Shown piece after piece: positions 24,243-32,531 of a stretch of DNA of 64,000 nucleotides. The stretch spans positions 1 through 64,000 of the forward strand of contig NZ_JAEMTA010000012.1 of NCBI RefSeq assembly GCF_016462545.1, read 5' to 3'. Position 1 is the first letter of the stretch; each line of letters opens with the position of its first letter. Source of the stretch: Mycolicibacterium sp. (lineage in GTDB: Bacteria; Actinomycetota; Actinomycetes; Mycobacteriales; Mycobacteriaceae). The notes under the pieces were generated by a model. That model ran no database searches. It was given only the letters and a program-made list of their open reading frames with translations, and had not been told where the DNA came from. The translations under genes and the position numbers were made by a program.

Positions 24243-24665
24243 CTACTGGTAACCCGCCACATTCGATTTCGCCGTGTTCTCCGCCCCGGCAGGCGGATTG
24301 CCGAAGACTCGGCTCATCATCTCGGCGTTCCACTGCAGGTATTCGACGACGACGCCGTCGGGATGGCGGATGTAACTCCCTTCGCCCGTCGGTGCGGGAA
24401 AGCGGTGGGTGTGCGCGCCGATGCCGGCGAGGACCTTCTCGGTATCGTCGATGTCGTCGACGATGATGGGTCCGACGGTGTCGCGGTAGCGGGCGGTGGC
24501 CGGGGCAGTTCCCGCGATGAGCAGGAAGTCGCCAACGGCGGCCAGCTCGGCCTCCTCGAACCGGACCCGAATGTCGGCGGGCCGCCCTACGAGGCGTTCA
24601 TAGAGCGGCAGCGATTGGTCGAGGTCGGCAACGAACATCCGGGCGTAGGTTTTCAAGATCTTCAC
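24243..24665 (-). CDS. VOC-superfamily (glyoxalase-like) protein
   Basis: A 140-residue protein with the beta-alpha-beta-beta-beta pattern of the vicinal oxygen chelate fold: YARMFVADLDQSLPLYERLVGRPADIRV, then VGDFLLIAGT, then GPIIVDDIDDTEKVLAGIGAHTH and YIRHPDGVVVEYLQW. The final Glu is in the usual metal-ligand place. The start is a GTG at 24665 with GGGAG upstream. It is probably co-transcribed with the TetR gene 115 bases upstream on the same strand. The reaction is unknown; glyoxalase, dioxygenase or antibiotic-binding roles all occur. Confidence 0.85.
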   Translation of the reverse strand: MKILKTYARMFVADLDQSLPLYERLVGRPADIRVRFEEAELAAVGDFLLIAGTAPATARYRDTVGPIIVDDIDDTEKVLAGIGAHTHRFPAPTGEGSYIRHPDGVVVEYLQWNAEMMSRVFGNPPAGAENTAKSNVAGYQ

Positions 24666-24780
24666 GGCGATTCTCCCTGGAGCGATTGGCTGGGCGGATT
24701 CGTCAGGTAGCTGTCGGACGTGGATCGCGGTCGGCGACCCGGCGGCCTTGGGTTCGGCGCTTCTGCCGAGGCGGGAAAGG

Positions 24781-25401
24781 TCACCGTGGCCAATCCGCGC
24801 TGGCGGACGTCGGTGATCGTCCGTCCAGTGTGCTGAGGGCGATGTCCACAGTTCGGGTCAGCGACGCCAGGTCGGCATCGATCTTTGATGACACCAGAAG
24901 GCCGGTCAGGCACGCCACCAGGAAGGCCGCCAGGCTGCGGGGGTCGAACGCCGGGGTTATCTCGCCGCGCACTACGGCTTCCGCCAAGGCCCTCTCCAAG
25001 GCGTCCCGGTTGGCCGAGGTCACCTCGAACACGGTCTGATGGGTGTGTTCATCGCCCGGTAGGCGTTCGCAGACAGCATTGACGAGCATGCAGCCGCGTC
25101 GCGCCGGATCCTCGGCGGCCGACGTGAGTCGTCCCAGCAGTGCGTTGCGCACGGTAGTACGTACGTCGCCGCCCCCTTCGAGGGTGTGCAGCATGGCCGA
25201 GGCCATGAGGCCGAGGTAGTGCGCCAGCGCCGCCCGGTACAAGCCGTCCTTGCTGCCAAACGCGGCGTACAGCGACCCGCGACCCACGCCGAGCGCTTCG
25301 GTCAGGTCCTGCATCGAGGTCGCTTCGTAGCCCCGTTCCCAGAACAAGTTCATAGCCTTCTCGACCACGCGGTCGGTGTCGAACTGTCGCACTCCAGCCA
25401 C
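24781..25401 (-). CDS. TetR-family regulator
   Basis: A 206-residue TetR protein. Its N-terminus (FDTDRVVEKAMNLFWERGYEATSMQDLTEALGVGRGSLYAAFGSKDGLYRAALAHYL) is of the AcrR/NemR-like subgroup. The C-terminal domain includes a conserved RRGCMLVNAVCERL with two cysteines, a feature of regulators that sense electrophiles. The GTG at 25401 or 25392 is the start. It is divergent from a nitroreductase, its probable target. Confidence 0.9.
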   Translation of the reverse strand: MAGVRQFDTDRVVEKAMNLFWERGYEATSMQDLTEALGVGRGSLYAAFGSKDGLYRAALAHYLGLMASAMLHTLEGGGDVRTTVRNALLGRLTSAAEDPARRGCMLVNAVCERLPGDEHTHQTVFEVTSANRDALERALAEAVVRGEITPAFDPRSLAAFLVACLTGLLVSSKIDADLASLTRTVDIALSTLDGRSPTSASADWPR

Positions 25402-25423
25402 GCCTGCTACCGTAATGATGTTG

Positions 25424-25435
25424 GAACGAACGGTC
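25424..25435. promoter_or_regulatory. Candidate TetR operator
   Basis: The element GAACGAACGGTC at 25424-25435 is an imperfect palindrome (8 of 12 positions), 23 bases upstream of the TetR start and facing the nitroreductase. It lies where a divergent repressor would bind, but only one copy is seen. Confidence 0.35.
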
Positions 25436-25572
25436 AAACATGTACGTGCTGGGTGGCTCAAACGCTCTTCGTCGGCAGCCAGTCCACGATCGATCGTTGT
25501 CGAACAACGACACAGCGGAGGAACGTTGAAGGCTCAACCACGACCCGGACGCTCACAGGGAACGCCGTCGTC

Positions 25573-26238
25573 ATGACCGCGCTCAATTCACCACAGGCTC
25601 GGGTCGGTCTCTCGGCAGACGAGGTGCTCACCACCACCCGGGCCGTACGCAAGCGACTCGACCTGCAGCGCTCCGTGCCGCGGGCATTGATCCAGGAGTG
25701 CGTCGAGATCGCGCGGCAGGCGCCGAGCGGTCGTAATCGCCAGCAGTGGGATCTGATCTTTGTCGAAGACCCCGTTACCCGGCGCGAGGTGAGCGAGATC
25801 TGGCGTCGTGGGCTGCGGACCGAGTTCGCCGGCGGCTCGATGACCCGGATGCCATTCGACTCCGACCAGTGGGCCGGCGTCGCCGCCAGCCTGCACCACC
25901 TGGACGCCCATCTGCACGACGTGCCGGTCTTGGTCATCCCGTGCCTACGCGTCGACAACCGTACCCAGTTGGACTCTGTTCGGGGACAGGCCGGCAATTG
26001 GGGGTCCGTCATCCCGGCGTTTTGGAGCTTCATGCTGGCGGCCCGCGAACGTGGGCTCGGAACCGCCTGGACGACATGCCATCTCAGTTACGAGCGCGAG
26101 ATGGCCGCCGTGCTCGATCTGCCCTTTGATACTGTGGTTCAAGCCGCGCTCAGCCCGCTGGCATACACCATCGGCACCAACTTCCGAGCCGCCCCGCGTG
26201 CGGACACTGATGACTTCATGCACTGGAACAAGTGGTGA
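25573..26238 (+). CDS. Nitroreductase-family FMN oxidoreductase
   Basis: A 221-residue nitroreductase. It has TTTRAVRKRLDLQRSVPRALIQECVEIARQAPSGRNRQQWDLIFV (FMN phosphate Arg pair and SGxNxQ), GSVIPAFWSFMLAARERGLGTAWTT and VVQAALSPLAYTIG. These enzymes reduce nitro groups, quinones or enones with NAD(P)H. The Met at 25573 is chosen over a longer frame that overlaps the TetR gene. With a two-Cys TetR next door, an electrophile-inducible detoxification unit is plausible. Confidence 0.9.
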   Translation: MTALNSPQARVGLSADEVLTTTRAVRKRLDLQRSVPRALIQECVEIARQAPSGRNRQQWDLIFVEDPVTRREVSEIWRRGLRTEFAGGSMTRMPFDSDQWAGVAASLHHLDAHLHDVPVLVIPCLRVDNRTQLDSVRGQAGNWGSVIPAFWSFMLAARERGLGTAWTTCHLSYEREMAAVLDLPFDTVVQAALSPLAYTIGTNFRAAPRADTDDFMHWNKW

Positions 26239-26771
26239 ACCACGACTACAACTTGCCCCGAAGGGGCGATCCATACCGTGGGGAGCGGGCCCGTTCCAGG
26301 CGATGGTTCATCTGATGCAACGTGCAGTGGCTAAGTTGACATAATGTCGCTTATCGGCACAAAAAGCTTGCGAGTTGCATTCGATGGGAATGCTTGCACA
26401 CGTGGTGATTGGTGATCGGCGTTGCTCAGGGCGTCGTCAAGCTGTCTAGGAGCCCCGGCCACAGTGAGCATCCGTTGTCAGTACGCGGAAGGCATTCCGT
26501 AGCCGGTTGTTCGCGGCCAGCTGCCAGTCCACGACTGGCGATCCCGTCGCCGGCCGTTGGCGGCGCGATCGCGACGATGTGATCAACAGTTGCCCCGCCC
26601 GCGTCTCCCCGTCCACTTCGCCGGTAATTCGTCACAGTGACGAATCACATTGCAGCACTGTGCTATAGCAATACATCGCTTTCGGATGTGCGCATGGCTG
26701 AGGAGCTGCCGGGTTTGATTCTGCAGCGTGGCGATGTATCGCTGCTGCGGGCCGGTGAGGCCCCCGAGACG
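26239..26771. other. Gene-poor stretch with possible mobile-element scar
   Basis: No supportable gene in 533 bases and a local drop in GC. The palindrome GACATAATGTC at 26338-26348 is followed by gcttatcggcac. A short reverse frame (about 26448-26560) reads PVVDWQLAANNRLRNAFRVL and could be a gene fragment. A forward frame from 26637 shows no family. Confidence 0.35.
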
Positions 26772-27338
26772 TTAAAGGGTGTGAAGTGCGACGGCCATTG
26801 CGGCGCCCATGCGCCAGTCCAGCTGCGTGCCGTCAGGGAGCAGAGGAATCATGACGTGGAAGCGAGGCCGGATCGACAATTGGCGCTCCGATGACAGCAC
26901 GGCGTCTCCCGTTTCGGTGACGAAGTCGAAGTGAAAGAGCAATGGCGACGTGCCGAATAGGTCCAGGACACGCCGCGCAGCCGCAACACCTGCACTGCGT
27001 TCTCGTCCAACCGCCGTCAGTCCCTCCGGAGTAGTCAGCTCCCACGTGGAGCGAAGCACGGACTCAACAGCGTTCTTTCGAATCTCACCGATCAGTCGGT
27101 CGTCGGAGTCAGTGACTCTATAGCCATCCTCGCCCGTTCTGCCCACGAGGCCGAAAAGTGGCTGCGCACGCGCCTTGTCGGCGTAGAACGTGACATACAC
27201 GCTAGACAATTTGAACGCCGCTCGAACCCAGGCTACAACCGGTCCCACCGTCCCGTCGGCCCCTCGCGAGCGGAGCTCATATCGATGATTGATCGGCATG
27301 AATCCGCGCCGAAGAACGAACCGCTCAGGGGCGCTCAT
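26772..27338 (-). CDS. Hypothetical protein, tubby-C/LURP-like fold suspected
   Basis: A 188-residue protein. It is rich in beta-type segments (AAFKLSSVYVTFYADKARAQPLFGLVGRTGEDGYRVTDSDDRLIGEIRKN, STWELTTPEGLTAVGRERS, LLFHFDFVTETGDAVLSSERQLSIRPRFHVMIP) and ends in an Asp-Trp-R helix (LDWRMGAAMAVALHTL). The pattern of 'load, scale, residual ligand strand, terminal hydrophobic helix' resembles LURP-one/scramblase-type tubby folds; this is a suggestion only. The Met at 27338 overlaps the stop of the next upstream gene by 4 nt. Confidence 0.7.
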   Translation of the reverse strand: MSAPERFVLRRGFMPINHRYELRSRGADGTVGPVVAWVRAAFKLSSVYVTFYADKARAQPLFGLVGRTGEDGYRVTDSDDRLIGEIRKNAVESVLRSTWELTTPEGLTAVGRERSAGVAAARRVLDLFGTSPLLFHFDFVTETGDAVLSSERQLSIRPRFHVMIPLLPDGTQLDWRMGAAMAVALHTL

Positions 27339-27562
27339 ATTTCCTCGGAGAGGCGCTTTACAACACCCTCGGGCACAGTGAGGGTCCAGTCGTCCTGCGC
27401 CACAGCATCCTTCGACAGATGTTCGCTGACAGCCGTAGGTGTCAGGATCGGCTGCGCAGTCGCAGCATCGCTCGTCTGAGCGTGACCGCCCATGATGACA
27501 GCGACACAGGAAACCAGCGAGACAACTACCGCGCAGCGAGACGCCCCCAAGCTCACCCCCAT
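27335..27562 (-). CDS. Small secreted protein coupled to the previous gene
   Basis: A 75-residue protein with a signal peptide (about residues 5-26, RCAVVVSLVSCVAVIMGGHA) and an acidic mature part of about 48 residues (HLSKDAVAQDDWTLTVPEGVVKRLSEEI). Its TGA overlaps the ATG of the next gene by 4 nt, so the two are co-translated. Start ATG at 27562 or GTG at 27556. No family was recognised. Confidence 0.65.
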   Translation of the reverse strand: MGVSLGASRCAVVVSLVSCVAVIMGGHAQTSDAATAQPILTPTAVSEHLSKDAVAQDDWTLTVPEGVVKRLSEEI

Positions 27563-27700
27563 GCTCAGATGATACCGATCGGCGTGACAAGTTTGTGAAG
27601 CTGACTTTGCATGGTCGCCGGGCAGAGGCGTCCGGCCGCGCGGGTGTGCGCTGTGAGCCCGTTCTCGTCTGACAACTACAGTCAATACAAGAGCAACGTT

Positions 27701-27716
27701 GATATTGACAGTAAGT
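27701..27716 (+). promoter_or_regulatory. Shared motif site A (TetR operator candidate)
   Basis: gatattgacagtaagt at 27701-27716, about 60 bases upstream of the TetR start at 27774. It shares 12 consecutive bases (GATATTGACAGT) with site B and, with the bases before it, 14 of 16 with site C. Confidence 0.65.
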
Positions 27717-27773
27717 CGCATCTTGGGAAGACTGCGATCGGGCACCCATGTAACCAAGAACGACGAGGTGAGC

Positions 27774-28445
27774 ATGCCCGTCAAGCAACAGAAGTCCGGT
27801 CGAGCCGAGGACGACGCACCGCTCTCGCTGCGCGAACGGCAGCGCAACGCGCTGCGTTCTGACATCCAGCAGGCCGCGCTAAGGCTTTTCGCCGCAGACG
27901 GTTTCGACAACGTGACCACCGAAGCCATTGCAGCAGCGGTAGGCATATCGCCAAGCACCTTCTTCCGGCACGTACCAAGCAAGGAATATCTCCTGCTCGG
28001 CGCCGCCCAGCGCGGACGAGCGAAGATCGTCGCCAACTTTCACGCCCGACCGCCCGACGAGGACATCGCGGACTCCATCGCGGCGGCCATCCTCACCCGC
28101 ACAGCGCAGTTCGTGAACGACGACGAGACCCTCGAACTGTGGCGGCGGGCGATGGCGTCGGCGCCGGCCGAGCTACGCCGAGCCTCCGTGCTCAATCGCG
28201 AGGACTGCGACGAACTCATCAGCGCCGTCGCGTCGCGACTCGACGGCACGGTGCCCTCGGTCGACATACGCGCCGGGGTGCTGGTCCGCGCGGCCGTCGC
28301 TGCAGTCGAATACGCCTACGAATACTGGCTGACCCACGACCAGAGTGAGTCCCTACATACCCTCACCGAGCAGGCGCTCGAGCTGGTGACCCGTGGGCTC
28401 GCCACCCCGATCCCCCCGTCGCGCCGTCGGCGCTCACGCCAGTGA
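27774..28445 (+). CDS. TetR-family regulator of the EXPERA/SDR cluster
   Basis: A 223-residue TetR protein with a basic N-terminal extension. The DNA-binding helices read LRSDIQQAALRLFAADGFDNVTTEAIAAAVGISPSTFFRHVPSKEYLLLG (about 30-80), followed by an all-helical ligand domain and a Pro/Arg tail. Start ATG at 27774 with GAGGTGAGC. Its stop overlaps the EXPERA gene's GTG by 4 nt. The motif shared by three promoters around 27.7, 31.9 and 33.3 kb makes this the likely regulator of the whole 27.7-33.3 kb block. Confidence 0.92.
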   Translation: MPVKQQKSGRAEDDAPLSLRERQRNALRSDIQQAALRLFAADGFDNVTTEAIAAAVGISPSTFFRHVPSKEYLLLGAAQRGRAKIVANFHARPPDEDIADSIAAAILTRTAQFVNDDETLELWRRAMASAPAELRRASVLNREDCDELISAVASRLDGTVPSVDIRAGVLVRAAVAAVEYAYEYWLTHDQSESLHTLTEQALELVTRGLATPIPPSRRRRSRQ

Positions 28446-28939
28446 CCACGATTCCACGCACGTCGAGCGCCCTCGTCCGGAGCCGACTCGACTACGTCCT
28501 GCTGCCTGCCTTCGTCCTCGGGATCGTCAATGCCGTCGCGCTCAGCCTGCCGGAGGCGTTGAGATTGCCAGTGGCGCCGGACAGTCCGTGGCCGGTGCTG
28601 CGCTGGTTGCACACCTGGGCCGTCGAGCAGGAACCGCAGCACCTGGTCATGCCGCCCACGTTGCATGCCTCGCTGCTGTATGACGCCTTCGTTCAGCTCC
28701 CCCTGCTCATCGTGCTGACCATCGGCCTCTGGAAACTCGCATCGTGGCCGTGGCTTCCCACCCTGGCCCTCGTCTACGCCACCAGCGCCGTGATGAACAT
28801 GTACTTCTACTTCATGCAGACGTTCCTCGGACCGGACAGTCCCCCGAACCTCTGGGTCTATCTACCGATGAATCTGCCGTGGGCCATCGTGCCGCTTCTG
28901 GTGGCCTACCGCTTCTGGTCGCGCCGAACGCCGCGGTAG
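28442..28939 (+). CDS. EXPERA-domain membrane protein (emopamil-binding/TMEM97-like)
   Basis: A 165-residue protein with four membrane helices. Its order of conserved parts matches TMEM97/EBP-type EXPERA proteins. An Asp sits at the start of helix 1 (RLDYVLLP). WAVEQEPQHLVMPPTLHASLLYDAFVQLPLL corresponds to the WYAKEF-DPLL-PPAW-ELVFQLP block, with Glu and Asp in the ligand pocket. PMNLPWAIVPLLVAYRF corresponds to the last helix. In eukaryotes these are sterol isomerases or sterol-binding sensors. Here it is translationally coupled to TetR and set among catabolic SDRs, so a steroid or terpenoid isomerase/binding role is inferred. Its last 34 bases overlap the convergent FAD oxidoreductase. Confidence 0.75.
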   Translation: MTTIPRTSSALVRSRLDYVLLPAFVLGIVNAVALSLPEALRLPVAPDSPWPVLRWLHTWAVEQEPQHLVMPPTLHASLLYDAFVQLPLLIVLTIGLWKLASWPWLPTLALVYATSAVMNMYFYFMQTFLGPDSPPNLWVYLPMNLPWAIVPLLVAYRFWSRRTPR

Positions 28940-30033
28940 ATCCCGCGTCGGACGACCCATGGAAGCAAGACCCGGTGGATGACCCACGCCGGAATCCGGA
29001 TCGTGCGACCGTCGGGAGCAAAGAAGAGCAGGCCGTCGGACTGGACGCCGAGCACCGACCCCCACCGGGAACGCGAGGCACGGTAGTCCTTGAGCGGCCT
29101 GCCCGCCAAGTAGGCGCGGATGTTGTTGGCCAGCACTCCATCTGCGCGATTGCGGGCTGAGGAACGCAACGGGTCGGTCGCAGCGACGTCGCCGATGGCG
29201 AAGACCTCTGGGTGGGAGGGTGTCTGAAGCGTCGCACCGACTTCGACGTATCCCTGGTCGTCGAGCAGGGCGTCGGGCAGCCAGTCGGTGTTGGGCCGCG
29301 CCTTGCCGATCGCCCACACGACGGCCTCGGCCTCGGCCGGGCGCTGCCCGGTACTCCAGTGCACGGGCTCGCGGGTGATCTCCTCGCCCACGAACCCGTC
29401 GGGTACGACTGCGCGATGCTCGGGATGAAGACCGACGCCGAGGTCGACGAGGCGACTGCGCACCCGATCCCAGGCACGCGGATGGTGCTGGAGGATGGCC
29501 CGCCGTCCGGGGAAGTAGAGATCGATCTGCTTGTCGGGCCAGCGGATTCGGAGATTGGCCGCGGCGCTCACCGCGGCAGCTCCCCCGCCGACCACGATCA
29601 CCGAGCTCGCCGCAGCGACGGCCTGGTGATGCCCACGGATCTCGGCGTCGATCTCCTCGCGTGACTGAAGGTCGGCCTTGCGCCAAAACCCATTGCTCAC
29701 GCCGGTCGAGACCACCAGCACGTCATACGGTTCCACGACAACGCTGCCGTCGGCGAGGTGGACGGTGACCTCGTGTGCGTCCAGGTCGACGCCGCTCAGC
29801 ACGCCATGGACCCGTCGCACGCCGTCGAGCCGGCGATAGCGATCGAAGGTGATGCGGTTGTCACGGGCCCAGTCATCGGGCCGCGCCAACCGCACGCCGA
29901 GTTCCTGCCCGCTCACCAGCTCGGGCTTGGACGAGATCCCGAGCACGCTGGCGTGGCGGGCGAGCCGGATCGCGGTGAGGATCCCGATGTCACCCAATCC
30001 CGCGACGACGACCCTCGGCAGCTCGTCCTTCAT
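28906..30033 (-). CDS. FAD-dependent pyridine-nucleotide oxidoreductase (AIF/NDH-2-like)
   Basis: A 375-residue flavoprotein with two dinucleotide folds. The FAD loop VVVAGLGDIGILTA lies at about 8-21, an STG switch near 108, the NAD(P)H loop VIVVGGGAAAVSAAANL near 145 and the FAD-closing VFAIGDVAATD near 282. There is no redox-active CxxC, so it belongs to the AIF or NDH-2-like group, reducing a quinone, rubredoxin or ferredoxin. It is third in a reverse operon after the DapB-like and SDR genes and may supply electrons to a catabolic oxygenase. Confidence 0.88.
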   Translation of the reverse strand: MKDELPRVVVAGLGDIGILTAIRLARHASVLGISSKPELVSGQELGVRLARPDDWARDNRITFDRYRRLDGVRRVHGVLSGVDLDAHEVTVHLADGSVVVEPYDVLVVSTGVSNGFWRKADLQSREEIDAEIRGHHQAVAAASSVIVVGGGAAAVSAAANLRIRWPDKQIDLYFPGRRAILQHHPRAWDRVRSRLVDLGVGLHPEHRAVVPDGFVGEEITREPVHWSTGQRPAEAEAVVWAIGKARPNTDWLPDALLDDQGYVEVGATLQTPSHPEVFAIGDVAATDPLRSSARNRADGVLANNIRAYLAGRPLKDYRASRSRWGSVLGVQSDGLLFFAPDGRTIRIPAWVIHRVLLPWVVRRGIYRGVRRDQKR

Positions 30034-30036
30034 ACG

Positions 30037-30840
30037 TCACCGGCTCGGGCGCAGCCGCGGCACCGGGACGTCCATCGCCGGTTGCTCGCACCCACCGTCG
30101 ACATGAAGCAACTTACCGGTGACCCACGCCGACGCAGGTGAAGCCAAATAGAGTGCAGCACAGGCGATGTCCTTCGGCGTTCCGGGCCGACCCATCGGAG
30201 TGTTGGCTTCGAATTGGGCGCGCAACTCGTCGTTGGTGAGAACGACCTCCAGACCCTGGGTCGCCACGCCGCCGACGATGATGGCGTTCACGCGGACCAG
30301 CGGTGCGAACTCGCCTGCGAGGGTGCGCGTCATCTGATTGAGCGCCGCCTTGCCCGCGCCGTAGGCGACGAACGAGCTGAGCACCATGTCCGACGCTCGC
30401 GAGGAGATGTTGACGATCGATCCGCTGCCCGCGGTGTCCACCATCGCCTGGGCGGCGAGCTGGCTCATCAGGAACGGCGCGGTGACGTTGAACTTCATCG
30501 CCATGTCGAAGAAGCGCTCCGACGTCGCCATCGCAGCCCGCGGGCCGGTGCCGCCGGCGTTGTTGATCAGGATGTCGAGACGTCCGAAGTGCTCGACGGC
30601 GAAATCGATGAGCCGCCGTCGTGCACTGTCGTCGAGCACATCGGTGACGACGGCGAGCGCGCTACCGCCGGCCTCCTCGACGCGAGCGACGACCTCCTCG
30701 AGGTCGGCCTTGGTGCGCGCACCGACGACGACGCGTGCACCAGCCTCGGCCAGTCCCAGGGCGATGCCGCGGCCGATGCCCTGGCCGGCGCCGGTCACGA
30801 CGGCCACGCGACCGTCGAGTCGGAACTCGTCGAGGATCAC
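30037..30840 (-). CDS. SDR family oxidoreductase
   Basis: A 267-residue classical SDR: TGAGQGIGRGIA near 18, INNAGG near 92, Ser in SIVNISSRAS near 143 and YGAGKAALNQM as the catalytic Tyr/Lys. DGG lies near the C-terminus, followed by a short tail. It probably acts on a hydroxy- or keto-lipid. The start is a GTG at 30840 overlapping the stop of the DapB-like gene by 4 nt; the FAD gene begins 3 bases after its stop. Confidence 0.92.
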   Translation of the reverse strand: MILDEFRLDGRVAVVTGAGQGIGRGIALGLAEAGARVVVGARTKADLEEVVARVEEAGGSALAVVTDVLDDSARRRLIDFAVEHFGRLDILINNAGGTGPRAAMATSERFFDMAMKFNVTAPFLMSQLAAQAMVDTAGSGSIVNISSRASDMVLSSFVAYGAGKAALNQMTRTLAGEFAPLVRVNAIIVGGVATQGLEVVLTNDELRAQFEANTPMGRPGTPKDIACAALYLASPASAWVTGKLLHVDGGCEQPAMDVPVPRLRPSR

Positions 30841-31907
30841 TTCCTGCGCCCCAGCCCGAACTGCGGGGCGGCACGGCCGGCCAGCAAGGGCAGATCGAGG
30901 TAGGTCTTGATGCCGGGATCGGCCGCGACGACGTACGGGATCGCGCTGACGCAGTGGTTGGCGGTGACGACGATGCCGGGGTTGCGGACCAGGCCCTCTT
31001 CGATGGTCTCGGGCTGCAGGCCCTTGAAGGTCAGCAACACGTCGGGTTCGCCGCTGATCTCGACCTCGAATCGCTCACCCTGCGGGCCGAAACTCCAGGC
31101 GGGGTCGAAGTGTTCTTCGCCCATGAACCAGTTGACGCTCGCGGTGACCACGGGCGTCCCGTCGACGACCGCGCTCCAGTGAAACTTTCGGGCGGCGACC
31201 TGTCCCGGCTCGATCACGCCGACCGGCGTCTCGATCGGACTGGTGGCGACGGCGACCTCCTGCGTCGTCTCGAGCTCCGGGTCGACGTCGAAACCCATCT
31301 CGGCCACGATCATTCGCACCAAGGCCTTGAAACCGGCGGCCAACAAGTCCACGATCGGCCCGGCCATCGCCTCCTCTGGCGTCACGCCGAACCCCATGAT
31401 GTGGCGCACCACGTCCGGGGCGTTGTAGGTGCGGATGTCGCTGAACTCCTCCGACCGCACGTGGGTGACCCCCGCGGTCAAGGCCGAGACCATGAGCGGA
31501 AACCGCTCCGTGATGCCGCCGGGGTGAATACCCGTGCCGTGCAAAGTACTTCCGCCCTCTGCGCAGGCCTCGAGGATGGCGGTGCAGTTCGCCAGATCGG
31601 GGTACACCCACCCGACGGGTGTGACTACGTTCTTGCCGGAGCGAAGGAGTGCGACCACCTCGTCCTCGTTGGGCAGGAGCGGGCTGTACACCACACAGTC
31701 AGCGTCGAGCGCGAGGATGTCGTCGATGCTGGTCGTCGCACTGACGCCGATGGGGTCGACGCCGACGAGTTCGCCAACGTCCTTCCCGTGCTTGGCGTCC
31801 GAGTGCACCCAGGCGCCCACCAACTCGAGGTCGGGATGCGCGAGCACCCCCTCGATCGCCGCTCGTCCCACGCCGCCGGTCGCCCACTGCACCACTCGAA
31901 TCGCCAT
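30837..31907 (-). CDS. NAD(P)H-dependent DapB-like (diaminopentanoate dehydrogenase-type) reductase
   Basis: A 356-residue protein starting with a Rossmann fold (RVVQWATGGVGRAAIEGVLAHPDLELVGAWV) and continuing with HGTGIHPGGITERFPLM in the substrate region. This is the family annotated in mycobacteria as dihydrodipicolinate-reductase N-terminus proteins and is distinct from biosynthetic DapB. It commonly sits with SDRs and P450s in lipid or steroid catabolic loci. First gene of a three-gene operon. The Met at 31907 is used; 31916 is an alternative. The shared motif site B lies about 30 bases upstream. Confidence 0.85.
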   Translation of the reverse strand: MAIRVVQWATGGVGRAAIEGVLAHPDLELVGAWVHSDAKHGKDVGELVGVDPIGVSATTSIDDILALDADCVVYSPLLPNEDEVVALLRSGKNVVTPVGWVYPDLANCTAILEACAEGGSTLHGTGIHPGGITERFPLMVSALTAGVTHVRSEEFSDIRTYNAPDVVRHIMGFGVTPEEAMAGPIVDLLAAGFKALVRMIVAEMGFDVDPELETTQEVAVATSPIETPVGVIEPGQVAARKFHWSAVVDGTPVVTASVNWFMGEEHFDPAWSFGPQGERFEVEISGEPDVLLTFKGLQPETIEEGLVRNPGIVVTANHCVSAIPYVVAADPGIKTYLDLPLLAGRAAPQFGLGRRK

Positions 31908-31935
31908 GGGGATCATTCAAGCCACGAATGAGAGT

Positions 31936-31951
31936 CACTGTCAATATCGAG
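31936..31951 (-). promoter_or_regulatory. Shared motif site B
   Basis: On the reverse strand this reads cgatattgacagtgac, about 30 bases before the start of the DapB-like gene. It has the identical 12-base core GATATTGACAGT found at site A. Confidence 0.65.
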
Positions 31952-31987
31952 GCTACTATCACCGCTGGTGGCGCGAGCTCGTCACGG

Positions 31988-32491
31988 TCAGGGAGACGTG
32001 AGGCGCGGCGGGGTCACGTTTCGGTCGGGATGAGGCCCTGGGAAGGTCATGTCGGCACCGGGCAACCAGCCGGACGCGGCCAGCAGCTCCCCCACTTCGG
32101 TGATGTTCATCAGATCGAGCTCGTAGTCGAACAAGCCGTCACCCGCATAGTGCAGCAACGAGAACGCGGGCGCCTGGTACGGCGCACCGTCTTCGCGAGT
32201 GCCGGGCACGCGGTTCCACCAGAAGGTGACGAGGCGGTCGCCGTCGACCATGGTCCACTCCTCGGGGAAGCTCCATCCCTCGAAGCCGTTCATCGAGTGG
32301 TCGAAGAACCGAGCGATCTCCTCACGGCCTTGCACTCGGCCCCAGGCCGGGTCGATGAAGACCGCGTCGTCGGTGAACCACTGACCAATGGTCGACCACG
32401 CAGCCTCGCCCGCGACGCACCGTTCGCGCTGCGCGACGTACGCGCGGTAGGACTCGAGCGCCCGCTGCTCTCGCTCGTTCAACGTTGCCAT
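31988..32491 (-). CDS. SnoaL/NTF2-like protein
   Basis: A 167-residue protein with the alpha+beta cone pattern of NTF2-like enzymes: a helical start ending WFTDDAVFIDPAWGRVQGREEIARFFDHSM, then FPEEWTMVDGDRLVTFWWNRVPG and SLLHYAGDGLFDYELDLMNITEV. Acidic residues in the pocket fit a ketosteroid-isomerase or SnoaL-like cyclase/hydratase role. The start at 32491 has AAGGAGA. It follows the SDR gene on the same strand by 40 bases. Confidence 0.85.
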   Translation of the reverse strand: MATLNEREQRALESYRAYVAQRERCVAGEAAWSTIGQWFTDDAVFIDPAWGRVQGREEIARFFDHSMNGFEGWSFPEEWTMVDGDRLVTFWWNRVPGTREDGAPYQAPAFSLLHYAGDGLFDYELDLMNITEVGELLAASGWLPGADMTFPGPHPDRNVTPPRLTSP

Positions 32492-32531
32492 CGTTTCTCC
32501 TTGGTATCCGTGGGGAGTTGAAGGTATGCGC

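Noticed and set aside
26637..26894. 85-residue forward frame
   Set aside because: Starts in a lower-GC gap and its second half is antisense to the 26772 gene; no motif.
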